A stretch of DNA of 64,000 nucleotides from JAAGZL01 sp050290785. Lineage in GTDB: Bacteria; Pseudomonadota; Gammaproteobacteria; Chromatiales; Chromatiaceae. The stretch lies in contig JBNKIR010000054.1 of NCBI GenBank assembly GCA_050290785.1, positions 1 to 64,000 on the forward strand, given 5' to 3'. The translations under genes were made by a program, and so were the position numbers. Every line of letters starts with the position of its first letter. Position 1 is the first letter of the stretch. The notes beneath the pieces were generated by a model. That model saw only the letters and a program-made list of their open reading frames with translations, searched no databases and was not told where the DNA came from. Shown here piece after piece: positions 43,015 to 51,354 of this stretch.

Positions 43015-43410
43015 TTAGAGCATCATCAGCTCACCTTGCTCGGCATCAGCAAGAAACGCAGTAAGACCCAACTCGCCATCAAAGAGGTCGTCAACCAGAT
43101 CGTTCATACCAAGTCCTGCAACATCCATCGCCATGGAGCAGATGTGCATGGTCATGTCGCCCAACATCTTGCCCTGTTCAAAAAGGGTTATGGCGTCCGG
43201 TACATTTTTGGTACGCATGATGCTGGAGAAGGGGCCGCCTTGATAGCGTTCCTCTTCAGTGAGATCTTTTCTGAATACCAGTGCGGCATTCATGCTCACG
43301 AACACATGAACGCCACGTTCTGAAACTGCCGCCACCGATGCCAGCATGGCGCACATCTGTATCTTTTCGTGTTCTCCCGAGCACAGCACAATATAAAGTG
43401 GGTCTGCCAC
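43015..43410 (-). CDS. DsrE-like sulfur-transfer protein
   Basis: The 131-residue protein belongs to the DsrE/DsrF-like superfamily. It starts at GTG with a strong GGAGGA site upstream. Cysteines are at 10, 20 and 91; Cys91, in MHICSMAMDVAG, is at the position used for sulfur binding in DsrE2-type proteins. Hydrophobic beta strands VHVFVSMNAALVF support the fold. As first gene of the operon DsrE-like, TusA, SQR-like, DUF1641, it probably receives or delivers sulfane sulfur to TusA. It is not the dsrE of the dsr locus, since dsrA/dsrB are not adjacent. Confidence 0.87.
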   Translation of the reverse strand: MADPLYIVLCSGEHEKIQMCAMLASVAAVSERGVHVFVSMNAALVFRKDLTEEERYQGGPFSSIMRTKNVPDAITLFEQGKMLGDMTMHICSMAMDVAGLGMNDLVDDLFDGELGLTAFLADAEQGELMML

Positions 43411-43810
43411 GACTCTTCCTCCTAATTGTTTGAAACGTTAATAATCAGAGCGTAAGACCACAAAACGCCTTGCAGACTAGGGCCGCAAAAACGTTCTTGA
43501 TCTCGGTGGCAACGGATTGCCATGAGCGCCTAGTGAGTAAGCCATAAAACACTCCACAGCAGGAGGTGTCAGTACGACATTACTGCAGCAAACCAGACGT
43601 CACGTCCGTATATATGATGTGTATGCTCCAGGTGCTTAACACCCTGGGCGTACATTTTTTTGCCTCACTTCCATCGGGATTTTTGTCCAGATAGAGCGGG
43701 TTTTTGTGATTATATGTTTTGTAAAGCCACTTCATACTAGTACATTATGGGGTGGGACTACAAGTATTGTTTATGTCTTCAAATATATTTTTCACTATTC
43801 GGAAAGAGTT
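43411..43810. other. 400-bp intergenic region with two hairpins
   Basis: This region lies between the divergent sulfur operon and the small unknown gene. It must hold the promoters for both, but no clear -35/-10 pair was found. Two hairpins are visible: 43549-43569 (ACACTCC with GGAGGTGT, one bulge) and 43628-43647 (CCAGGTG with CACCCTGG, one bulge). The latter is followed 7 nt later by seven T (43655-43661). These could be a small RNA with a terminator or leader structures. No tRNA, 6S or SRP-like signature was seen. Confidence 0.35.
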
Positions 43811-44083
43811 ATGCGAGCAAAAGAGAGAGAAATACTAATGGTGATGCGCAAGGTGCTCACCTCTGTTATTCGTGATATCACGCCGCCCCCAGGCAGGCCG
43901 TCGCCATTGTCTGATCGAACCACTGAGGATGTGCGTGAATGCCTGAAACTGATCGCCCTGCGCGAGCGTGAGTTGGCGGAGACTGAGGGTGAGATGGCCG
44001 GAAAACCATACTATGTGGATGAGAAGAAGGTGGTTCCTCTTGCCGATATAACCAAGCCATCCAAGGATAAGGATGATAACTAG
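43811..44083 (+). CDS. Small conserved-looking protein of unknown function
   Basis: ATG at 43811 has a GGAAAGAG-like ribosome-binding site just upstream; a start at 43706 would add 35 residues that do not look like a signal peptide. The 90-residue product is charged, helical and has no signal or membrane segment. Its features are an Arg/Lys-rich N-terminus (MRAKEREILMVMRKVL), a PPPGRPSPLSDRT linker, a helical ECLKLIALRERELAE segment and a Lys/Asp-rich tail. I do not recognise the family. It lies between the divergent sulfur operon and a dihaem cytochrome gene on its own strand. Confidence 0.55.
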   Translation: MRAKEREILMVMRKVLTSVIRDITPPPGRPSPLSDRTTEDVRECLKLIALRERELAETEGEMAGKPYYVDEKKVVPLADITKPSKDKDDN

Positions 44084-44164
44084 ATAATCAGGTCCCATTG
44101 CACAGTCTCTTAACTTTTTGATGTATTAAGCTACTATGAGTGTCATTGCGGTGGAGATTATAGA

Positions 44165-44851
44165 ATGTCGAAAAGAAACATAATCAGTACCCTGGGCATG
44201 GTCGTAGGATGGGCGGTATGCATTCAGGTTTTTGCCGGACAGGGTGATGATGTCGGGGTATACGCCAAGGCCAAGATATTAGAACCTGATCTGGAAAACG
44301 GGAAGGAGGTGTATGCGGTATGCGCCCCATGCCATCTACACGAAGGGTGGGGCTTGAAGGACGGCACCTACCCGCAGATTGCCGGACAGCATCGCTCTGT
44401 CCTGATTCAGCAGTTATCTGATATCCATTCCCACAACCGCGACAACCCCACCATGTATCCATTTGCCCTGCCTGAGGCCATAGGTGACGAACATGACATC
44501 GCCGATGTCGCTGGCTATATCGAGAAGATGAAGATGACCCAGTATAACGGTAAGGGTGATTGGTCAGAGGCCAGCACAGAGTTTGAGCATGGCAAAAATC
44601 TGTTTCATGACAATTGTGCCGAGTGCCATGGGCCAGATGGAGCTGGTGACCCGAATAAGCTCTACCCCAAGATTCAGGGGCAACACTATAAGTATATATT
44701 GCGTCAGATGGAGTGGATGCGGGAGGGGAAGCGACGTGATGTCAACCACAGCATGCTAAAAGACATCAGCGGCCTTACAGCTTCTGACATCTCTTCTGTA
44801 GCCAACTATATATCGCGCATCCCCGTCCCGAAGGAAGGGTCGCCTAAATAA
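44165..44851 (+). CDS. Dihaem cytochrome c (cytochrome c4-like)
   Basis: The 228-residue protein has a signal peptide (about 1-24) and two class I haem domains of similar size. CAPCH is in the N-terminal half and CAECH in the C-terminal half. Repeated segments YPQIAGQH and YPKIQGQH, each followed by a LIQQLSDI- or ILRQMEWM-like helix, show the internal duplication of the cytochrome c4 family. Methionine ligands are plausible at TMYPFAL and HSMLKDIS. The role is periplasmic electron transfer, likely to a terminal oxidase. It lies near the sulfur-transfer genes, so it may accept electrons from sulfur oxidation. Confidence 0.88.
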   Translation: MSKRNIISTLGMVVGWAVCIQVFAGQGDDVGVYAKAKILEPDLENGKEVYAVCAPCHLHEGWGLKDGTYPQIAGQHRSVLIQQLSDIHSHNRDNPTMYPFALPEAIGDEHDIADVAGYIEKMKMTQYNGKGDWSEASTEFEHGKNLFHDNCAECHGPDGAGDPNKLYPKIQGQHYKYILRQMEWMREGKRRDVNHSMLKDISGLTASDISSVANYISRIPVPKEGSPK

Positions 44852-44859
44852 GATGGATT

Positions 44860-45159
44860 TCAGGGCAGGACCTTCTTGAACGGCTTTACCGATACGCTGG
44901 TGAAGACGCCGGTACGGGCGTATGGGTCTTCATCGGCCCATCTCTGAGCGGTCTCCAGGTCATCGAACTCAGCCACGATAAGGCTGCCGCAAAAGCCGGC
45001 AGGTCCAGGATCTTCGCTGTCTATTGCAGGAAGGGGGCCGGCGAGGATCAGGCGTCCCTCGTCCTGCAGGGCCTTTATCCTTTCCAGATGTTCCGGACGA
45101 ACCGCAAGTCTGGCCTCCAGGCTGTCTTCACGATCTGTTCCCATAATTGCGTATAACAC
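44860..45159 (-). CDS. YciI-family protein
   Basis: The 99-residue protein matches the YciI family: MLYAIMGTDREDSLEARLAVRPEHLERI, LILAGPLPA and DDLETAQRWADEDPYARTGVF. The fold is a dimeric ferredoxin-like barrel with a conserved His/Asp pair. Functions of family members are mostly unknown. The stop lies 8 bp from the stop of the convergent cytochrome gene. It is close to homologues of E. coli neighbours yciV (PHP) and yciO, so the location may reflect an ancestral yci cluster. Confidence 0.9.
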   Translation of the reverse strand: MLYAIMGTDREDSLEARLAVRPEHLERIKALQDEGRLILAGPLPAIDSEDPGPAGFCGSLIVAEFDDLETAQRWADEDPYARTGVFTSVSVKPFKKVLP

Positions 45160-45288
45160 TGTTTATCCTCCTGTTTTTATTTGATGTTATATTAGCCTAT
45201 GCTCGAAAGGAGCAGAAGTGGCGACATTTTTATATAATGCCGTTCTAAGCCGTCCATAGTTGTATTGTTTGCAGAACAGACCCGCCAA

Positions 45289-46146
45289 ATGAAGTATAGA
45301 TACGATCTCCATACCCATTCCACCGCCTCTGATGGCACCCTGACCCCTTCGGATCTGGTTGTGCGTGCCAAACAGGCTGGGATATCGGTACTGGCCCTGA
45401 CCGACCATGATACAACCGAGGGGGTGGCAGAGGCGCAGCAGGAGGCGCTGCGCCAGGGTATGGATCTAATAGCCGGTGTGGAGCTATCGGTGAACTGGGA
45501 TCCATATGTGATCCATGTAGTGGGTCTGGGTATAGATACCGGATGCCACCAGTTGCAGCAGGGGTTAACGGTTCTGCGTGAGCAGCGTATGGAGCGCGCC
45601 GTGGAGATGGGGCGGCGTCTGCAAAAGAACGGGATAGACGGTGCCTATGATGGCGCCATGGAGCTATGCAACGGACGCTTGATCAGCCGTACCCACTTTG
45701 CCAGATTCCTGGTGGATAGGGGATATGTGGAGAATATGTCAAAGGTATTTAACCGGTATCTGGTGCGAGGCAAGCCTGGTTATGTTCCTGGGACCTGGGC
45801 CACTCTGGAGCAGGCGATAGGCTGGATCAGGGCTGCGGGCGGTCAGGCGGTCATTGCCCATCCTGCCAGGTATCCATTCACCAGGACCAAGTTGCGCACC
45901 CTGATCGGGGAGTTCAAGGAGTTGGGAGGAGATGCTATAGAGGTGGTGTCCGGCAACTATACGAGAGATAATTGCTATACCATGGCCAGACACGCCATGG
46001 ATTTTAGACTTACTGGGTCGGTGGGTTCCGATTTTCACGGCACCGAGCAATTTAGGGCAGATATAGGCAGGACATTGGATCTACCGGAAGGGGTGGTGCC
46101 GATCTGGCATGACTGGGATATGCGCGATCAGGCCACAGCACCATAA
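45289..46146 (+). CDS. PHP-domain phosphoesterase (YciV/RNase AM-like)
   Basis: ATG at 45289 gives 285 residues beginning KYRYDLHTHSTASDG, as in YciV/TrpH. Metal-binding motifs of the PHP fold are DLHTHS and TDHDTTEG near the N-terminus, VIAHPARYPF in the middle, and GSDFHG near the end. E. coli YciV is a 5'-3' exonuclease (RNase AM) and also a 3',5'-nucleotide bisphosphate phosphatase, which fits here by similarity only. It is followed by yciO, an M50 protease and trpS, the order seen in pseudomonads. Confidence 0.92.
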   Translation: MKYRYDLHTHSTASDGTLTPSDLVVRAKQAGISVLALTDHDTTEGVAEAQQEALRQGMDLIAGVELSVNWDPYVIHVVGLGIDTGCHQLQQGLTVLREQRMERAVEMGRRLQKNGIDGAYDGAMELCNGRLISRTHFARFLVDRGYVENMSKVFNRYLVRGKPGYVPGTWATLEQAIGWIRAAGGQAVIAHPARYPFTRTKLRTLIGEFKELGGDAIEVVSGNYTRDNCYTMARHAMDFRLTGSVGSDFHGTEQFRADIGRTLDLPEGVVPIWHDWDMRDQATAP

Positions 46147-46184
46147 CAGAATAACCACGTAACAATACACCACTTACACTGATC

Positions 46185-46808
46185 ATGGCCCAGTTTTTCC
46201 ACATACATCCGGATAATCCCCAGCCCAGACTGATTCGTCAGGCCGTAGAGATCATTCGTCAGGGTGGTCTAATCGTATACCCCACCGACTCCAGCTATGC
46301 CATGGGGTGTCAGATCGGTAATAAGGAGGCCATGGACAGGATCCGCCGTATCCGCAGACTGGACGAGAAGCACAATTTCACCCTGGTATGTCGGGACCTG
46401 TCCGAGATCGCCACCTATGCCCGGGTGGATAATCAGCACTATCGCCTGCTGAAATCACTCACTCCTGGACCATATACCTTTATCCACCGTGCCACCAAAC
46501 AGGTGCCAAGGCGCCTGCAGAACGCGAAACGCAAGACCATCGGCATCCGGGTTCCAGACAACACCATCGCCAACCACCTGCTGGAAGAGCTGCGCGAACC
46601 GATCATGAGTTCCACCCTGATCCTGCCTGGTGAGGAATTGCCCATGAACGATCCATACGAGATGCGGGAGTTTCTGGATCACGAGGTGGATGTGATCATC
46701 GATGGAGGCAACTGTGGTTTTGAGCCCACTACGGTGCTGATCATGGAGGAGGATCAACCCTGGGTAGCCAGGAAGGGCAAGGGCGATGTCTCACAGTTTG
46801 AAGAATGA
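46185..46808 (+). CDS. yciO: YciO, Sua5/YrdC-family protein
   Basis: The 207-residue protein is a single YrdC-type domain. The PTDSSYAMGCQIGNKEAMDRI segment and KHNFTLVCRDLSEIATYA match YciO rather than TsaC. A TFIHRATKQVPRRL segment and a GIRVPD motif follow. YrdC-family proteins bind RNA and threonylcarbamoyl-AMP; YciO itself has no firm function. It follows the PHP gene by 38 bp and is followed after 47 bp by the M50 gene. Confidence 0.93.
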   Translation: MAQFFHIHPDNPQPRLIRQAVEIIRQGGLIVYPTDSSYAMGCQIGNKEAMDRIRRIRRLDEKHNFTLVCRDLSEIATYARVDNQHYRLLKSLTPGPYTFIHRATKQVPRRLQNAKRKTIGIRVPDNTIANHLLEELREPIMSSTLILPGEELPMNDPYEMREFLDHEVDVIIDGGNCGFEPTTVLIMEEDQPWVARKGKGDVSQFEE

Positions 46809-46855
46809 TGGTCAAAGCACCTGTCCTGGCTCGATAGGACCTGTATAATTCACCG

Positions 46856-47536
46856 ATGGGAAATTTAGATGTCATCCAAAAGATAGCGGTACTGGCGCTG
46901 CCGGTACTATTTGCCATCACCGTGCATGAGGCAGCCCACGGGTGGATGGCCAACCGTCTGGGAGACGGCACCGCCCGAATGTTGGGGCGGATCACCTTGA
47001 ACCCCATGAAGCACATTGACCCGGTGGGAACGGTGGCCCTGCCTTTGCTGATGTTTCTGTTTGCCGGATTCCTGTTTGGATGGGCCAAGCCGGTGCCAGT
47101 GACCTTTAGGAACCTGAAAAGGCCCAAGCGGGATATGGGACTTGTGGCCATGGCTGGTCCCGGGGTCAACCTGATAATGGCCATTATCTGGTCCCTGTTG
47201 GTCAAGGTCGGGGTTGAGATAACCGTCGTATCCCAGTGGGTTGGTGTCCCGTTGGTCTATATGGGCAGCGCCGGTGTCATGATCAATGTGGTGCTGATGG
47301 TGTTGAACCTGATGCCCATACTTCCTCTGGATGGAGGGAGGGTGTTGGCCTCACTTCTGCCGCCGAAATATGCGATCAGCTATTCCCAACTGGAGCCCTA
47401 TGGCATGGTGCTGGTGGTACTTCTGCTGGTCACAGGGATCCTGGGAAAGGTGATGTGGCCCATAATCCATTTTGTTATTGATATCCTGCCGGCATCCGAT
47501 GTGGTTTGGCGGGTTCTGATAACCCTGTTTAATTAA
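46856..47536 (+). CDS. Site-2-type membrane metalloprotease (M50)
   Basis: The 226-residue protein has about six hydrophobic segments. The zinc-binding HEAAH motif is at residues 24-28 (ITVHEAAHGW), and the third ligand is in NLMPILPLDGGRVL, both diagnostic of peptidase family M50. No PDZ domain is present, so this is the compact class rather than RseP. The substrate is unknown. Its position between yciO and trpS is conserved among Gammaproteobacteria. Confidence 0.92.
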   Translation: MGNLDVIQKIAVLALPVLFAITVHEAAHGWMANRLGDGTARMLGRITLNPMKHIDPVGTVALPLLMFLFAGFLFGWAKPVPVTFRNLKRPKRDMGLVAMAGPGVNLIMAIIWSLLVKVGVEITVVSQWVGVPLVYMGSAGVMINVVLMVLNLMPILPLDGGRVLASLLPPKYAISYSQLEPYGMVLVVLLLVTGILGKVMWPIIHFVIDILPASDVVWRVLITLFN

Positions 47537-47549
47537 TGAGGAAGAATAG

Positions 47550-48767
47550 TTGAATACCGTACCGTCGCAACATGCCCGGGTACTCTCCGGGATGCGTCCC
47601 ACCGGGCGTCTGCACCTTGGGCACTATCATGGTGTCCTGAAAAACTGGGTCGAACTGCAACATGAGTACGAATGTTACTTCTTTGTGGCCGATTGGCACG
47701 CCCTGACCACCCACTATGAGGACCCATCCATCATCCAGGAGAGCGTGTGGGACATGGTGGTGGATTGGCTGGCGGCCGGCGTGAACCACGGTGAGGCCAA
47801 GCTGTTCATCCAGTCCCAGGTGCCGGAGCATGCGGAACTGCACCTGCTGCTATCCATGATCACCCCGCTGGGTTGGCTGGAACGGGTGCCGAGTTATAAG
47901 GATCAGCAGGAGAAGCTTAAGGAGAGGGACCTGGCCACCTACGGCTTTCTTGGCTATCCGCTGCTCCAGGCCGCAGATATCCTGATCTACAAGGCGGGTA
48001 TGGTGCCGGTGGGTGAGGACCAGGTGGCCCATGTGGAGCTGACCCGGGAGGTGGCGCGCCGTTTTAATCATATCTATGGTCGTGAGCCTGGGTTTGAAGC
48101 GGCATCGGAGCAGGCGGTGAAGAAGATGGGCAAAAAGAACGCCAAGCTCTTTAGCAGTTACCGCAAGGCATACCAGGAACAGGGTGACCAGGAGGCGCTG
48201 GCGGCTGCCCGGGCCCTGCTGGAGGGGCAGCAGAATATCGGTGTGGCCGATCGCGAACGTCTGTTCGGATATCTGGAGGGTGGCGGTCGTCTGATCCTGG
48301 CTGAGCCCCAGCCGTTGTTGACCAAGGCCTCCAAGATGCCGGGACTGGACGGACAGAAGATGTCCAAATCCTACAACAACACCATCGCCCTGCGGGATGA
48401 TCCGGAGGTGGTGGAGAACGGGTTGCGCACCATGCCTACCGACACCAACCGGGTACGCCGTACCGATCCAGGTGATCCTGAGAGATGTCCGGTCTGGCAG
48501 TTCCATCTGGTCTATTCGGATGATGATGTGAAAGAGTGGGTACAGGAGGGGTGCCGCTCCGCCGGCATCGGCTGTATCGACTGCAAACAACCGGTGATCA
48601 ACGCCGTACTGGAGGAGCTGAAGCCGATCCAGGAGCGGGCGCGTGAATTCGAAGAGCAGCCGGAGTTGGTTCGCAGTATCATAGCCGAAGGCTGCGAGGC
48701 CGCGCGTGATCAGGCCCAGGAGACCATGGCGGAGGTGCGCCAGGCCATGGGATTGGACTATAGATAG
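47550..48767 (+). CDS. trpS: Tryptophanyl-tRNA synthetase
   Basis: The start is TTG at 47550, with GAGG 8 nt upstream. The 405-residue class I synthetase has the HIGH-type motif HLGH (GRLHLGHYHG) near the N-terminus and KMSKS in the C-terminal half. Between the two, KKMGKKNAKLFSSYRKAYQEQGD and GYLEGGGRLIL form an insert that makes it longer than the E. coli enzyme; the longer form is known in pseudomonads. It is followed, 2 bp after the stop, by scpA. Confidence 0.95.
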   Translation: MNTVPSQHARVLSGMRPTGRLHLGHYHGVLKNWVELQHEYECYFFVADWHALTTHYEDPSIIQESVWDMVVDWLAAGVNHGEAKLFIQSQVPEHAELHLLLSMITPLGWLERVPSYKDQQEKLKERDLATYGFLGYPLLQAADILIYKAGMVPVGEDQVAHVELTREVARRFNHIYGREPGFEAASEQAVKKMGKKNAKLFSSYRKAYQEQGDQEALAAARALLEGQQNIGVADRERLFGYLEGGGRLILAEPQPLLTKASKMPGLDGQKMSKSYNNTIALRDDPEVVENGLRTMPTDTNRVRRTDPGDPERCPVWQFHLVYSDDDVKEWVQEGCRSAGIGCIDCKQPVINAVLEELKPIQERAREFEEQPELVRSIIAEGCEAARDQAQETMAEVRQAMGLDYR

Positions 48768-48769
48768 GC

Positions 48770-49597
48770 ATGAGTTCCGGCGAGGATAAAATGCAAGAAC
48801 ACCACCATCCAGGAGAGCAGGAAGAGATGCCTTTCGCCGTGGTACAGGGTGCTCCCTGGACCACTATGCCGAAGGACCTCTATATACCGCCCGATGCGCT
48901 GGAGGTATTTCTGGATGCCTTCGAGGGGCCTCTGGATCTACTGATCTATCTGATTAAACGCCAGAATCTGGATATCCTGGACATCCCCATTGCCCGCATC
49001 ACGGAACAGTATATGGAGTATGTGGAGCTGATGAAGGAGTTGCGTCTGGAGTTGGCGGCCGAGTATCTGGTGATGGCGGCCATGCTGGCTGAGATCAAAT
49101 CCAGGATGCTGTTGCCGCGTCAGGAGGATGAAGAGGGTGAAGAGGAGGATCCTAGGGCGGAACTCATCCGGCGTCTCCAGGAGTACGAGAGATACAAGCA
49201 GGCGGCGGAAGACCTGGATAACCTGCCCAGATTGGATCGCGACCAGTTTCAGGTCGAGGCGGAGATGCAGCACAAGAAGGTGGAGCAGAAACTGCCTGAT
49301 ATCGATCTGAGAGAGATGCTATTGGCGCTCAGGGATGTGATGCACAGGGCGGATCTGTTCACCAAACATCATGTACAGATGGAGCCGCTATCGGTGCGTG
49401 AGCGTATGTCTCTGGTGTTGGGGGCCCTGAACAGTGAAACATTCACCGATTTTGTTGAGCTGTTCGATGCTGAAGAGGGCAGGTTGGGTGTGGTTGTAAC
49501 CCTGCTGGCCGTTCTGGAACTGATTAAGGGCGGTCTGATCCTTTTGGTGCAGGTGGATCCGTTTGGCCCTATTCACGTCAAGGCGGCTTCGGAATAA
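48770..49597 (+). CDS. scpA: Segregation and condensation protein A
   Basis: The 275-residue kleisin bridges the SMC heads. The N-terminal segment FEGPLDLLIYLIKRQNLDILDIPIARI is the family signature, followed by LAAEYLVMAAMLAEIKSRMLLPR. The C-terminal winged helix is around FLELFDAEEGR-type sequence (VELFDAEEGRLGVVVTLLAVLEL). An N-terminal extension with a His-rich tract HHHPGEQEE is present. It works with SMC and ScpB, both encoded in this window. Confidence 0.96.
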   Translation: MSSGEDKMQEHHHPGEQEEMPFAVVQGAPWTTMPKDLYIPPDALEVFLDAFEGPLDLLIYLIKRQNLDILDIPIARITEQYMEYVELMKELRLELAAEYLVMAAMLAEIKSRMLLPRQEDEEGEEEDPRAELIRRLQEYERYKQAAEDLDNLPRLDRDQFQVEAEMQHKKVEQKLPDIDLREMLLALRDVMHRADLFTKHHVQMEPLSVRERMSLVLGALNSETFTDFVELFDAEEGRLGVVVTLLAVLELIKGGLILLVQVDPFGPIHVKAASE

Positions 49598-49646
49598 GTG
49601 TACCGGCGTATGCCGGGTATTAGTTATAGATGCATAGGAATATAAG

Positions 49647-50540
49647 TTGGCAGACAAGAGCATAAGAGAGATCATCGAGGCGGCCCTGAGACGGATAAAT
49701 CTATTCCGTAAGAGTAATGGCGTACCTACTGAAGCGGCATCTGAGCCTACAGATGCCGGCGGACTGTCGGAGATCAGGCTAAAGGGGATCATAGAGGCGG
49801 CCCTGATGGCGGCGGGAAAGCCACTTTCCATAGACCGTATCCTTAAACTATTTCTTGATGATGAGAGGCCGGAGCGGGATGAGGTACGCAGGGCACTGGA
49901 ATCCTTGAGCAGAGATTATGCCCACAGGCCTATCGAACTGCTGGAGACCGCAGCAGGTTTTCGTATCAACGTACGCTCTGATTACTCCACCTGGGTCTCC
50001 AGGCTGTGGGAGGAACGTCCGCCCAAATACTCCCGCGCCCTGCTTGAGACCCTTTCACTGATCGCATATCGTCAGCCGATCACCAGGGGTGAGATCGAAG
50101 ATGTGAGGGGGGTGAGCGTAAGCAGCAACATCATAAAGACCATGATGGAGCGTCACTGGGTAAAGGAGGTCGGTCACCGGGACGTCCCGGGAAAACCTGC
50201 CCTGTTGGCAACTACCAAGGAGTTCCTCAACTACTTCGGCCTCAAGAGCCTGGACGACCTGCCACCCCTGTCTGAGATAAAGGATCTGGACTCCATCAAC
50301 GGGGAACTGGATCTGGGCGCACCAGACGGACTGGCTGAAGAGGAGATGTTTGATGGGTCGGCAGAAGAGATGGTCCCGGAGCAGGACGCAGAGATAGTGC
50401 GGCTGGAGCTAAGCGATGGGCATCCGGCAGAGGAAGAAGATATCCCTGAATCTGATGAATATGAGCCGGAACTTGAGCCGGAATCAGAATCTGAAGCTGA
50501 GATTGAATCTGATCAGCAGGGTGAAAAAGATAGTGAATGA
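49647..50540 (+). CDS. scpB: Segregation and condensation protein B
   Basis: TTG at 49647 with an AGGA site upstream starts a 297-residue protein. Two winged-helix domains are evident: GIIEAALMAAGKPLSIDRILKLF, then LLETLSLIAYRQPITRGEIEDVRGV and TTKEFLNYFGLKSLDDLPPL. The C-terminal 50 or so residues are an acidic Glu/Asp/Ser tail without family match. ScpB dimers regulate the SMC-ScpA ring. The gene overlaps the likely start of rluB. Confidence 0.93.
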   Translation: MADKSIREIIEAALRRINLFRKSNGVPTEAASEPTDAGGLSEIRLKGIIEAALMAAGKPLSIDRILKLFLDDERPERDEVRRALESLSRDYAHRPIELLETAAGFRINVRSDYSTWVSRLWEERPPKYSRALLETLSLIAYRQPITRGEIEDVRGVSVSSNIIKTMMERHWVKEVGHRDVPGKPALLATTKEFLNYFGLKSLDDLPPLSEIKDLDSINGELDLGAPDGLAEEEMFDGSAEEMVPEQDAEIVRLELSDGHPAEEEDIPESDEYEPELEPESESEAEIESDQQGEKDSE

Positions 50541-51354
50541 GAGCGAACCGCAAGGTGAGCGCCTACAGAAGGTCCTGGCCAACGCCGGTCTCGGCTCCAG
50601 GCGGGAGATAGAGGGTTGGATCAGGGAGGGTCGTCTCCGGGTCAACGGTAAACCGGCCAAGCTGGGGGACCGGGTAAAGGGGGATGATCTGATCCAGGTC
50701 GGAAACCGCAAGATCCTGGTAGGTCGGATAAGCGATATCCAGCGTCGGGTAATCGTCTACAACAAGCCGGAAGGAGAGGTGGTTACCAGGTATGACCCTG
50801 AAGGCCGCCCAACTGTTTTTCGCAAACTACCCAAACTGAAGCATTCCGGACGCTGGATTGCCGTTGGGCGACTGGATATCAACAGCAGTGGATTGATGCT
50901 GTTTACCACGGATGGAGAACTGGCCAATCGCCTGATGCACCCAGCCAAGGCCATGGAGAGGGAGTATGCGGTTCGGGTGCTGGGAGAGGTGACGGATGAG
51001 ATGCTCGAGACCCTGGTGCATGGGGTGGAGCTGGAGGATGGCCCTGCCAGGTTCGAAGATATAGTCGAATCCGGTGGTGAGGGGGCAAATCGCTGGTTCC
51101 ATGTGGTGATCATGGAGGGGCGCAACCGCGAGGTCAGGAGGATGTGGGAGGCGGTTGGTGCCAAGGTGAATCGGCTTAAGCGGGTAAGGTTTGGACCAAT
51201 CATGTTGGGTGACCGCCTGCACGTGGGAAAGAGTCGTGAACTGGAACCGGAGGAGCTGTCTGAACTTCTGGCCATGGTCGGTATGCAGGAGCAGTCCAGA
51301 CCGAGACGGTCGCAGGGAGTAACCAACAAGGGTGCTAGAAGAAAGCGTCGCTAA
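50533..51354 (+). CDS. rluB: Ribosomal large subunit pseudouridine synthase B
   Basis: GTG at 50533 (or 50521) gives a protein of about 273 residues; a longer reading from 50416 would overlap the acidic tail of ScpB and look unlike the family. An S4 RNA-binding domain (LQKVLANAGLGSRREIEGWI) is followed by the catalytic domain with the aspartate in VGRLDINSSGLMLFT. RluB modifies a uridine in helix 89-93 of 23S rRNA (U2605 in E. coli). The C-terminal tail is basic. The scpB-rluB overlap is common. Confidence 0.94.
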   Translation: MNESEPQGERLQKVLANAGLGSRREIEGWIREGRLRVNGKPAKLGDRVKGDDLIQVGNRKILVGRISDIQRRVIVYNKPEGEVVTRYDPEGRPTVFRKLPKLKHSGRWIAVGRLDINSSGLMLFTTDGELANRLMHPAKAMEREYAVRVLGEVTDEMLETLVHGVELEDGPARFEDIVESGGEGANRWFHVVIMEGRNREVRRMWEAVGAKVNRLKRVRFGPIMLGDRLHVGKSRELEPEELSELLAMVGMQEQSRPRRSQGVTNKGARRKRR

